Shown here piece after piece: positions 54,180 to 64,000 of a stretch of DNA of 64,000 nucleotides. Numbering within the stretch: the stretch's first letter is position 1; each line of letters starts with the position of its first letter. The stretch comes from Mastigamoeba balamuthi (Eukaryota; Evosea; Mastigamoebida; Mastigamoebidae): NCBI GenBank assembly GCA_902651635.1, contig CACRSC010000016.1, positions 175,412 through 239,411 of the forward strand, in the 5' to 3' direction. The notes beneath the pieces were generated by a model that saw nothing but the letters and a program-made list of their open reading frames with translations, did not search any database and was not told the origin of the DNA. A program made the position numbers and the translations under genes.

Positions 54180-54851
54180 GCTGTGTGGGGCACAGTTTTG
54201 CGATTGTGCAGTCGTTGTGCACAGTTACCAGAGCTCTGCGAATTCGCGCAAACGGTCTTGGCCCTCTCGGGTCATAGTTCCACCCGATCAAGTGAACTTA
54301 TTTCTTTCCGCACTCGGGTGTGGGGAACCGTCTCGGGACTCTTTCAAGTGGAGGGGAGGGCATTTCCCCCGACCTGAGCTCGTCCTGTCCCGCGTGCGCA
54401 ATTCGCTTGCCTCCGCAACGTCGGGGGAAAAAACGAAGTCAACAAAAAGAGCGCGGGAAGAAAGTGAGGGGATACTGTGTTCCGTGGAAACGGATGCTCT
54501 GCTGGATAATCAACAATCTGCACTGCATCAAGCCAGTTGATCGAGTATAGCAAATCATGATAATCGCGCCGTGCAAAGGCGCCCCACCTGCCGTTCACAC
54601 CCTCCTATCTTCAATGACTCCGTACGGGAGTACCGTCCTACTCACCCAACAGGAAAGGAAGAACTCATTTCATTCCCCCCTGGTTCTCATCCGCCTCTAA
54701 TCAGTGACTGCTTGCGTGATGAAGGCCGTGCAACGGCGTTACTCTCAAATTAAAGCCGAGGGCTCGTGGCTGAGGTCGTGTGTGGAGTGGCGGGATGGTG
54801 CGTTGAGGGTGAGGGGCAGACAAGTGCCCTCGCCTCGGCGCGGAAGGGCCC
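54180..54851. other. Intergenic region
   Basis: About 670 bases between the start of arabinanase F and the stop of the transhydrogenase (both minus). It should carry the F promoter; its first part resembles the upstream flank of arabinanase E. No gene seen. Confidence 0.4.
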
Positions 54852-57800
54852 TCAGTCGTGGAACATCTGGAGCATGCGGTGGGTGATGCAGAAGCCACCG
54901 CAGATGTTGATCATGGCGAGCAGCGTGGCGACGCCGCCGAGGATCGTCGTGGGCGTCCAGACGGTGACGCCGTCGAGCAGCAGCATGCCGCCGACCGTGA
55001 TGATGCCCGAGATGGCGTTAGTCACCGACATGAGCGGCGTGTGCAGCGCCGGCGTGACGTTCCAGATGACGTGGTAGCCGACGAAGATGCTGAGCACGAA
55101 GAGCAGGAAGTGCGACACGAACGCCCCGGGCACCGCGAAGACGAGCCCCGCGAGCATCGCCACCAGCACGGCCACGTACACGAGCTTCCTGTAGGGGCTG
55201 CCGGCCTCGGGCTTCTTCTTCTCGTCGCCGCCCGCGGCCTTGGGCGGCACCGGGGCTGCCGGGCGCTTCTGGGCGCGCGGGGCGGCGCTGACGGCCATCT
55301 TGGGCGCGGGGAACATGAGCGCGCCCTTGTGGCAGACGACCAGCTGGCGGACGACCTCGTCGGCGGGGTCCACGAGGAGCTGGCGGTCCTTGGTGACGAG
55401 CATGTCGAGGAGGTTGACGAGGTTCTGCGAGTAGAGCGTCGAGGCCTGCGGGGCCATCTTGGCGACGAGGTCCGTGTTGCCGACGATGGTCACGCCGTTG
55501 CTGTGGCGGTACGTCTCGCCCGGGCGCGTGAGCTCGCAGTTGCCGCCCGTGGCCGCCGCGAGGTCGACGACGACGCTGCCGGGGCGCATCGACTCGACCA
55601 TGTCGCGGAGCAGCAGCAGCGGGGCGCGGCGGTTGGGTATCGCGGCCGTCGTGATGATGATGTCCATCGTCGGCGCCAGCGAGCGGAAGAGGCCCAGCTC
55701 GGCCTCGACGAACGCCGGGCTGATGGGCTTGGCGTAGCCGTTGGCGTCCTCGGCGTCCTCGTCGATGGGCACCGGCACGAACTCGCCGCCCATCGACTCG
55801 ACCTGCTCGCGGACGCTCTTGCGCGTGTCGAAGCCCTTGACGATGGCCCCCAGGTTCTTGGCCGTGCCGATGGCGCTCAGCCCCGCGACGCCCGCGCCGA
55901 TGACGAGCACCGTCGCCGGCGGCAGCTTGCCCGCCGCCGTGATCTGCCCCGTGAAGACGCGCCCGAACGCGTTGCTGGCCTCGACGACGGCGCGGTAGCC
56001 CGTCAGGTTGCTCAGCGAGCTCAGCGCGTCGAGCTTCTGCGCGCGCGTGATGCGCGGCACGAGGTCCATGGCCAGCAGCGTCACGCCCTCGCGCGTCAGC
56101 CGCTCGACGAGCTCCGTGCTGCGTGCCGGGTAGGCGAACGAGACGATCGTCTGCCCCGCGCGGCACAGCGAGACCTCCGGGGTCCCCAGCAGCGCCGGGT
56201 GGTCGGCCAGCAGCGGCGCCTGGACCTTGAGCACGACGCTGGCCGCCTGCCACACGCGGCGCGGGTCCGCGGTGACCTCGCAGAGCGCGCGCGTGTACTC
56301 GCTGTCGGGGAACGACGCGGCCTCGCCCGCCCCGGCCTCGACGACGACCGCGAAGCCCTTGCGGCGCAGCGCCAGCGCGGCCGCCGGGGGCAGCGCGACC
56401 ATGCGCTCGCCGGGCGCGACCTCCTTGGGGACGCCGACGACGCAGAAGGGCGGCGGGAGGTCCGCCTCGGTGACGGGCTTCTCCTGCTTGGCGGCGGCAG
56501 ACGACGCGGACGGCGAGCGCCCCGCGGCGGCAGCAGAGGCGGCGTCGGCGTCGACCTCGCCCTTGCGGCGGTTGAGCTCGGCGAGGACGTCGTCGAAGGC
56601 CTTCTTGGCGTCGCCGAAGAGCATGCGCGTGTTGTCGTAGTAGAAGAGCGGGTTGTCGATGCCCGAGTAGCCCGAGGCCATCGAGCGCTTGTTGACGACG
56701 ACGAGGCGCGACTTGAACGTCTCGATGATCGGCATGCCGGCGATGGGGCTCGCGGGGTCCGTCAGCGCGATGGGGTTGACGATGTCGTTGGCGCCGACGA
56801 CGACGCAGACGTCCGTCTCGGGCAGCTCGGGGTTGATCTCGTCCATCTCGAGCACGATGTCGTAGGGCACGTTGGCCTCGGCCAGCAGCACGTTCATGTG
56901 CCCCGGCAGCCGCCCGGCCACCGGGTGGATCGCGAACCGCACGCTCTTGCCCATGCGGCGCAGCGTCTGGGCGATCTCGGCCACCGCGTGCTGCCCGTGG
57001 GCCACCGCCAGCCCGTAGCCCGGCACGATGACGACGCTCTTGGCGTCGAGCAGCGCCTGGACCGTCTCCTGCGCGCTGATCGGCGACACCTCGCGCTTGG
57101 CGTCGGCGTTGTCGTTGTCGTTGATGGCGCCGTAGCCCGCGGGGGCCTTCTTGGGCGCAGCCGCGGCCTCGGCCCCGAAGCCGCCGAAGATGACCGAGAT
57201 GAACGAGCGGTTCATCGCAGAGCACATGATCGACGAGAGGATCGCGCCCGAGCTGCCCACCAGCGAGCCCGTGACGATCATGGCGTCGTTGTTGAGCATG
57301 AAGCCGCTGGCAGCCGTCGCCCAGCCGCTGTACGAGTTGAGCATCGAGACGACGACGGGCATGTCGGCGCCGCCGATGGCCATGACGAGGTGCCAGCCCA
57401 CCCAGAACGCCACCCCGGCCTCGCCCAGCAGCAGCCCGAAGCGCAGCCAGTAGTCGTCGTGGTACCACATGAACACGCCCATGGCGGCTGGGCGCAGGGG
57501 GCGGGGGCGGGGGAGAAGCCCACGTCAATTGAAAAAAATGGCCCATACTGAGAAAATTAGGCGAAATCGGTATTGTGCACTGTGTTGCACTGAAGTACAC
57601 TGAACCCCCTGGATGTCCCTACTCCCGAAGAGGTCAACAGCGCTGCACGGGTGCCGGCAAGCACAGCGCAAGCCCGGAGAACAGCAAATTTCCGCATGTT
57701 CCACTGCACACCACCGAATTGTCCCAATTGAAAAGAAGTGTACAACAAAGATGGACACCCGCGAGCCTGGGAGGGCGCCAGGAGGACACTGGGAGAACAC

Positions 57801-59030
57801 CGAGCACGGCGGCCATCGGGGCTGCCCGCTCCGCGAGTCGTCGCCTCTCGCGCACAGCCGCAGGCGAAGAACAACGAACACAACAAGGACAGAGAGGTCC
57901 ACAACAAACGCCGGAAAACATACTCAACGAAGAGCCCACTCACCCGAGCCGAGAAAAACCCCCCAAGAGTCCCAGCCTGCCAGCAGCGCACCCTCACATG
58001 CACCCCGACTGCCACACACACACACACACACACACCCACAGGGCGCCCGAGCGCAGCCAGCTCTCTCCCACATCCCGAAATCGGAACACCCGAATGTAAA
58101 GAGGCGGGAAAAGCGGCCGAGAGGCGTCACGAGTGCCCACAAGTGTGGCGAGAGGGGGCGCACCGAAGGAGCCGAGGACGCAGGCGGCGTTGAGGACGTG
58201 GCGGAACCAGCCGAGGATGATGAGGGGCGTGGAGCGGATGAAGCCCTGGAGCTTGCCAAAGGCGACGACGCTGCCCGTGAAGGTCACGGCGCCGATGAAG
58301 ACGCCCACGAACGTCTCGATGTCCAGCAGCGCGCGCTGCTTGCTGTAGGCGCCGGCGTCGCGGCCCTCGTGCAGGAAGTTGCCGACGCCCACGAGCACCG
58401 CCGCGAGGCCCACGAACGAGTGCAGGCAGGCGATCAGCTGCGGCATGGCCGTCATAACGACGCTGCCCCATTTCCCAGTACCGCCAGCGCCAAAAGTGAG
58501 AAACAGCACGGAATTCCGAGAAACCCGCGAGAAAGCGGATTAGGGCCACATCTAGCAAAGGGCACCGACGCTGCCCGCTGCACCCCCCTGTCCCTGTGGA
58601 CGCCAGCGGGCGGTTCTCGTGCGGCGGGGGGCACGGGGGGCGTCGGGGCGCACTTGGCGGCCAGGATGAAACCGATGACGGCGCCCGGGGCGGCGACGAC
58701 GAAGACGGTGAGGAAGCCGTGGAAGTTGGGCGCGGCAAACGTGCCGCCGAGGGCCAGGGCCATGCCGAGGATGCCCATCAGGTTGCCCACGCGGGCCCCG
58801 CGCTGCGACGACAGGCCGCCCAGCGACAGGATGAACAGGATGCTCACGGCGACGTACGAGAGCGGCGACACGTTGTCCTTGATCGTGTCCCAGAAGCTCT
58901 GCCCGGGGCCCTCCGACGAGACTGCCACCGGTCACCAACGGTTAGCAACGCGTCCGGCGGCGCCAGGCCGCAGAGCGGGTGCCGGGGGACACGGCCGGGG
59001 CGGGGGCAGCGCACTGAAGTCGTCCTCCAT
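54852..59030 (-). CDS. Proton-translocating NAD(P) transhydrogenase, beta-alpha fused
   Basis: Transfers hydride between NADH and NADP+ coupled to proton movement across a membrane. Four exons on the minus strand: 59030-59015 (MEDDF only), 58921-58654, 58462-58164, 57487-54852, giving 1072 residues. Order is PntB then PntA. The beta membrane part has [40 protein letters not shown] and [20 protein letters not shown]. Domain III (NADP) has [20 protein letters not shown] and [18 protein letters not shown] linker leads to domain I (NAD) with [38 protein letters not shown] and the alpha membrane part ([20 protein letters not shown]). This fusion order is known from Entamoeba and some other protists, the reverse of animal NNT. 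No clear mitochondrial presequence is seen. The third intron is long (676 bases) and carries a ca repeat (58011-58034). Confidence 0.95.
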
Positions 59031-60244
59031 GGTGCTGCGCGTTCAACACGATGCAGTGCTGTGAAAACAAAGAAAAAAAAGAAGGGAAAAAAACGTGGGC
59101 CCTTTTTGCACGCTCGATTACGTCAGGCTGAGTCACCCGCCTGTGAAGAGATTTTTCTCCGTCGCGGCGGGGGGGGGGGGGTGCCCGTGTGGAAATCCAG
59201 GGCCCATGTGCTGCAGCACTGCGGGGTGGCGTTGTGCTCGCCGCTGCCCGCCCGGGCCGCCCAGAGGCCCCGTCCACCGTGGCGGCGCCCCGCTGCGGCG
59301 CGGCGGGGCAAAAGAGCCAAAGGGACCAAAAGGGCCAGCGAGGGCCTCTGCAGGTCTGCTCCGGCGCCTCGGGCACCCGGCAGCCCCGGCACTTTGGCCC
59401 GTTTTCGGAGTGCACGTGCCGCCGGTCTTCTTTTCTCTTCCGTCCGGGTGCGGAACCGACAGCCAGAGGTCGACGGAGGGCACTCGCGGACGCACAGCGA
59501 TATGCTGCAGCACGTGGACGCTGGAGATCCGGCAGAAGACGGTGAGAGCGCAGGGAAAACGCGGCGGCGAAAAAGGTTGTTCGGGGACTTCTGCTTCTCG
59601 TGATCGCCGGTGGCCCTGCGCATGGACGGCGAGCCAAGTTATTCGCTGAGCTCCCCCAAGCACTCGCAGCTCCTTCCCGGACCAGCACGCTGCTCGGGGC
59701 ACCTGTGCTGCCGCTTCGCCTAATTTCCCCCGGGCCCCCGAGCTGAGCGCTGCTGTTCCCCACACCACCGCAACAAACTGCAGAACAATGCGGGGCGACC
59801 ACAACAACTATTGGGAAAACCGGCGCGAAAACGAAGCCCGGAGGCGCGAGCTTGCGCAGAGTTTTAGCTCGCTGTGCCACGGAGTGGTCCACGAGCCAAA
59901 CACGGAGCGAGAATGCCGAGTGTGGCACACGTGAACGCAGAGGGCACTTTTGGTGTGGGGTTTCCTTCCTAGGAAGGCAGATCACTCGTACCTCCTTCCT
60001 GGCAGCCCATCGCCCGGCTGGATGTCCATCGTGGCGCGCAACACCGTTGTTCTGCAATCCGTCCATGCCAGCGGTCGGTTGCCCAGATCCAGGGTTTCGT
60101 TCTGATTTCGGCGGGTGTAAATCTAGATATTAGAGAAGAGATAAACGGTATCTATTTCTGGGTAAGTACTGGCAAAGGGGGAACACCACCTCCCACGTGT
60201 CACCGCGCACTCGGGCACCCGCCGCTCTTTTCGGTTTGTGCTCC
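59031..60244. promoter_or_regulatory. Divergent intergenic region
   Basis: About 1.2 kb between the transhydrogenase (minus) and the exchanger (plus), GC-rich to about 59700, with a poly-G run near 59169. Long open frames here are compositional; none shows conserved motifs. It must contain both promoters. Confidence 0.4.
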
Positions 60245-62934
60245 ATGGGTGTCGCTGCACTGGTGTTCGGCGCGCTGGCCGCGTCGGCGCTGCAGGGATC
60301 GCTGCAGGTCTCTGCGTCGGTTTCGGCGTCGGTTTCGCCTGCGCTGGCGTCGATCTCGTCGTCCGGGGCCCCGGAGCCCGAGGGCCAGTGCGAGCCCGCG
60401 CGCCTCTGGGAGTCCCATGGCGGGCTCCTGCTCTACTTCGCGCTGGTCGCCTACATCTTCTACGGTTTCGAGATCATATGCGGTGCAGCGCCGCTTCTGG
60501 AAATCAAACACCTTCTTCTACCTGACGGTTTTCCGCTGCTTTACTTCGGGTCTGACGGGTTTCCTCGAGAGCTCCACCGCAGTCGCCTCGGTGGCGCTCG
60601 GCAACTCTGATTGCTTTCGCTCGCTCGTGTAGTGGAGAGCAGATTGACATACTGGTCACTCCTTTTCTCAATCAATTGATTTCTGCTGTACACGAAGTAC
60701 TGCGAGCGCTGCGTATTGCTCTCCGTAATCCGTCTCCGTCACTGTTTGTTGTTGCTGTCCTGTGCTGTTCGTGTGTTTTGAACCAATTGACTGTTCTATG
60801 CCCCTTCTGTTGTCTCACATGGGACCCCCACGACAGACGAGTTCTTCGTCCCCGCGCTCAACGTCACGTGCGACAGGCTCGGCATCCCGGACGACGTCGC
60901 CGGCGCCACGCTGATGGCCCTCGGTGGCAACATGCCCGACATCTTCAGGTCTGCCCTGGCCCCTTCCCCTTCGCCACCGCTTATGGCACCGCAAACACCG
61001 CACCGGACCGCATCTGAACACGACGCGGACCAGTGGGGCGACCGGAGTGCTGATCCTGCACACGAACGTGGGCGCTGGGACCATTGTGGGGTCGCTGCTG
61101 TTCAACCACCTGTGCATCATCGGCGCCGCGGCGCTCGCGGTGCCCGGGGGCATCGTGCTCGAGCTGCGGTCGCTGACGCGCGACCTGCTCTTCTACGCGC
61201 TCTCGCTGGGCCTGCTGCTCGTGTTCCTGATCGACGAGTACATCACGGCGGCCGAGAGCACGACGCTGGTGGCCGTCTACGTCGTCTACATGCTCGTCTG
61301 CTCGCTCAGCTCCCGCATCAACTCCGCCTGCGCCCGCGCCTTCCGCTGCTGCGCCCCGCGCGCGCCCGCCGGGCACGAGCGCGAGCTGCTGAGCGAGCCC
61401 CTGATAGCCGGCGAGCACGTCGACCTCTCCGTCGCCGGGGAGCCCGTGAACTACGGCGCTGTGCCCTCGGTGGCCGCGGCGACGGGCGCAGAGGCTCCGG
61501 CGGCCCCTGCGGCGACTCCCGAGGCTGCGGGACAGGAGCCCAGGCAGCGGCTGGAGCGCGAGAGCGCGAGGGCGTTCGAGGCGGTCAAGCAGAGGCTGAG
61601 CGAGCGCCTGCCGACGGGGCACCAGGTGGGCTTCGACTACGGCGAGGTCCACATGCACGGCTACATGTGGAAGAAGTCGCACTTCTACTCCAAGGCCCGC
61701 GTGAGGCACGCAGCTCAGCTCGGGCTCCGAGGGCGGAAGTAACAGTCCTGAGGGACGCGCAGCTCGAGGATGTGGCAAAAGAGGTGGTTTGCGCTGGACG
61801 AGGAGCTGTGGTACTGCAGGAACCCGCTGTTCCCCGAGCAGCAGCGCAGAGTCGTGCCGCTGTGGTGCGCCTTCAGGATCGAGCACGACGAGGAGGACAC
61901 GAGGGTCTTCCACGTGCACACAACGCAGATCAAGTACACGTTCAGGGCCCCCACAACGATCCTGGCGCACCAGTGGGCTGTGCGACCCTTTTCTCTTTCA
62001 GTTTGTTGGTTTATTGCATTCTGTTCTTTCAATTGACTCAACGGCGGCTATCCAGGACGCGATGAGGGAGAGGGTCTCCTTCATTAGGGACAGCTGCCCG
62101 GACCTCAGCACAGACAAGGGCGTTGTCACGGAGGCGCACGCCGACGATGACGACGAGAGCCTGTTCGCTGTCCCTGAGAAGGCCGGGCAGCGCGCTCTGT
62201 GGGCTGTGACCCTTCCGTGGGCACTACTCTTCAGCTTCACCATCCCAAACGTCAAGAGGGTACTGCACTGTCTTGCACTCCTTCTCAATTGCAGCATATT
62301 TTTTCGAATACAGACCCTGAACTGTGTCGCTCGCAACAGCACCGCTTCCGCAACCTGTTCGCAGTGTCCATGCTGCTGGTGATCGCGTGGCTTGCGGTGA
62401 TGGCGTACGGCATGGTGTGGGCAGCCGAGCGCTTTGCGTGCATCGTGGGGATCCCGCAGGACATCATGGGCCTTAGCATCACAGCCATCGGTGCGCATCA
62501 ATTGATTCGCACACTGCATACGCCCGCTGCCCGCTCACCCGCATGCTCGGGTGCGGGCCGCAGGGGCGTCGCTGCCGAGCCTGTTCAGCAGCGTCATCGC
62601 GGCGCGCGAGGGCTCGGCGTCGATGGCCGTGAGCAACGCGTTCGGGGCCAACGTGTGCTCGATACTCGTGGCGTTCGGGCTGCCCTGCTTCCTGCAGAGC
62701 GTCCTCGTCGAGCGCGGCAGGCCCTACCACATCGCCTCGGACAGCATCCCCACGGCCGTCGTCGTGCTGACGGGCGCGCTGGCTCTCTTCGTCGCGGTCA
62801 TCGCGGCCACGCGGCTGCGCATCGGCCGCGCGCTCGGCGGCGTCTTCGTGGGCCTCTACGTGGCGCTGCTCGCGCTCGTCATCGTGCTCAACTCGCTGGG
62901 GCTCGGCATCGACATCCCCGAGGTCCCCTGGTAG
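60245..62934 (+). CDS. NCKX-like cation/calcium exchanger with a PH domain in the cytosolic loop
   Basis: Seven exons (60245-60482, 60837-60948, 61034-61705, 61769-61979, 62056-62259, 62340-62490, 62564-62934) give 652 residues. First Na/Ca-exchanger repeat: [18 protein letters not shown] then [20 protein letters not shown]. The loop carries a PH domain (about residues 315-420): [29 protein letters not shown] and a closing AHQWADAMRERV. After an acidic stretch the second repeat follows: [20 protein letters not shown] and [17 protein letters not shown]. Family alpha-repeats usually read GSSAPE and GTSIPD, with Asp in GSNIFD; here they are GGNMPD, GASLPS and GANVCS, so both acidic residues of the second repeat are Ser. 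Ion selectivity should therefore be unusual. The intron 61706-61768 needs a GC donor (AG|GCACGC), the least certain junction. A weak signal or first membrane helix is at the N-terminus. Confidence 0.87.
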
Positions 62935-63054
62935 GCGCCGGGGCCGCGCGCCGCCGTCTGATTGATTGATTGCCGATTGCCCTGCACTTGCAGCGCCCGA
63001 GTACAGCAACCCAACCAAAAAGCAAACACAGCAATCAGTTGAACAACTGCAGCC

Positions 63055-63541
63055 ATGGCGAACGCGTCTGTCTGTGCTGGCTTGGCCACCGCACTCGCCT
63101 TGGCACTGCGTTGCCAGGATGGGCAGGCGTCTCTCTCTGCCCCTTTTCTCCAGCCGTTCTGCCACTACGTCATCGAAGAGCGATGGCCCCTCCCCCTACA
63201 AGGCGGATTTGTTGAATCTTCCCCAATGGATGCTCCGTATCTCGGCTGCATCTCGTGCATCTCGGTGGGTTTGGGTTTTGGGGGTGGGGGTGTTCCTTCC
63301 GATACGGCACATCCACATGACCGCTTCTTGGGCGCTTCTCGTGGATTTCCGTCATCTTTCCCTACGCAGCAGCGAAGACTCGGACGCCACCCGGAATGAC
63401 ACCCTGAGGGCAACGCAGATGGCAGCAACGATCTACACGGTGGATCCCGCAGTAGAACTCACGCGCTGCCTCGAAAGGCCTCTGCAGAGGGCCCATCGCC
63501 CACGAAGGAGTCCTGAAGAAGCACAGGCTGCATTCAATTGA
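63055..63541 (+). CDS. Hypothetical small protein
   Basis: Two exons (63055-63254 and 63370-63541, donor gtgcat) would give 123 residues. N-terminus MANASVCAGLATALALALRC could be a weak hydrophobic leader. The second exon reads SEDSDATRNDTLRATQMAA and ends EEAQAAFN with the stop inside TCAATTGA (63534-63541). No family recognised. The model rests on open frames and plausible splice sites only, so it could be spurious. Confidence 0.35.
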
Positions 63542-63740
63542 TTCAGCTCGTGCAGGATATTATTGCCTGGTCAAGTGCTACAGGCGTCCGCTCGTCGGGC
63601 CCAACAGACAAACTGCACTACCTGATTCTCGATTCCGCCACTTACGTCGGGGAGGAGAGCAATATCCGAGGGTGGCGAATCTAGATATTCCGCCAAAAAA
63701 AACAGAATATCTTCTGACGGCCCAACCAGCGCAGCCGCGG

Positions 63741-64000
63741 ATGGCCACGACGATCGCGACGCCCGTGTGCGAGCAGTGCCGGAGGGCGCTGCCCGAGTAC
63801 TTTGTGTACGTGGGCCGCGGGGGCAGGCGGCAGGAGCGGGGCCCCGGCGACCCCGAGCCCCGCACAGAGCAGGTCAGGCTCCGCGAGATCGCCGACGCAG
63901 ACCCCGCCCGCGTCCTCGGCGTCCCCCACCTCTGCAACGCCTGCGCCGACCGCGTCGTCCACAGGCCCGACCCCCCCTGCCCCCCCGTTCTCCCAGCGCG
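63741..64000 (+). CDS. Putative zinc-binding protein (5' part; continues beyond window)
   Basis: ATG at 63741 opens a frame that remains open to the window end (86 codons). It has two CxxC pairs about 50 residues apart: VCEQCRRALPEYFVYVGRGG and LGVPHLCNACADRVV, a spacing that fits a treble-clef or ring-type zinc site. The sequence between is Arg/Glu-rich. Family and role are not recognisable from this fragment. Confidence 0.55.
   Translation, partial: MATTIATPVCEQCRRALPEYFVYVGRGGRRQERGPGDPEPRTEQVRLREIADADPARVLGVPHLCNACADRVVHRPDPPCPPVLPA

Noticed and set aside
54858-57551. 897-codon open frame on the plus strand, antisense to the transhydrogenase
   Set aside because: Mirror of a GC-rich coding strand: Arg/Asp/Val/His-rich, no motif, while the opposite strand is a clear transhydrogenase.
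58942-60066. 374-codon open frame on the minus strand upstream of the transhydrogenase
   Set aside because: Overlaps the true first exon in another frame, has Arg/Pro/Ser composition and no conserved segment; explained by high GC.
1-64000. CRISPR arrays, rRNA, tRNA genes, or reverse-transcriptase-bearing elements
   Set aside because: No regular spaced repeats, no cloverleaf or rRNA sequence and no reverse-transcriptase motif were noticed by eye; a tRNAscan and profile search would be decisive.

Overview
The window is nuclear DNA of a protist. Genes are very GC-rich (third codon positions mostly G or C) and split by many short GT-AG introns, typically 33-140 bases with donors such as gtgcgt, gtacgn or gtaagn. 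Between gene blocks lie AT-rich, gene-poor stretches with transposon debris and simple repeats. The gene content (Sel1-repeat proteins, receptor cyclases, a C2-domain kinase, an NBR1 homologue and a beta-alpha fused transhydrogenase of the order known from Entamoeba) suggests an amoebozoan, perhaps an archamoeba or an Acanthamoeba-like amoeba. That assignment is inference. The assembly is draft: a 349-base N run (46163-46511) and two single-n joins (8185, 47310).

Layout. 1-12.6 kb holds a family of Sel1-repeat proteins; three members carry a domain that looks like a degenerate ADP-ribosyltransferase fold, and one member has lost it. A four-exon phosphoketolase (3396-6260) lies among them. 13.2-15.2 kb is an 11-exon C2-domain/CAMK-like kinase. 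15.6-18.0 kb is a six-exon thiamine-diphosphate enzyme of the pyruvate oxidase/acetolactate synthase type with one in-frame TAG. 18.6-21.2 kb is NBR1. 21.6-22.9 kb is the first of six GH43 arabinanases; four more stand in a tandem array at 37.2-43.4 kb and the last at 52.8-54.2 kb. 22.9-25.7 kb is AT-rich with a pogo-like transposase remnant. 25.7-30.4 kb reads as one long gene encoding two complete CHASE4-HAMP-cyclase receptors in tandem. 31.4-36.9 kb holds a BPI-like lipid-binding protein, a Sec22-type SNARE, an intron-bearing member of a phage/giant-virus protein family and a probable myristoylated protein. 43.4-52.8 kb is AT-rich apart from an acyltransferase-3/SGNH gene. 54.9-59.0 kb is the proton-translocating transhydrogenase. 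60.2-62.9 kb is an NCKX-like exchanger with a PH domain in its loop. A small hypothetical gene and the start of a zinc-binding protein close the window.

How the genes may fit together (inference). Secreted and surface-bound arabinanases would release arabinose from plant arabinan. Pentose phosphates could feed phosphoketolase, giving acetyl phosphate and glyceraldehyde 3-phosphate. The TPP enzyme would act on pyruvate, and the transhydrogenase would balance NADH and NADPH. The double cyclase, the C2 kinase and the PH-bearing exchanger point to strong membrane and calcium/cyclic-nucleotide signalling.
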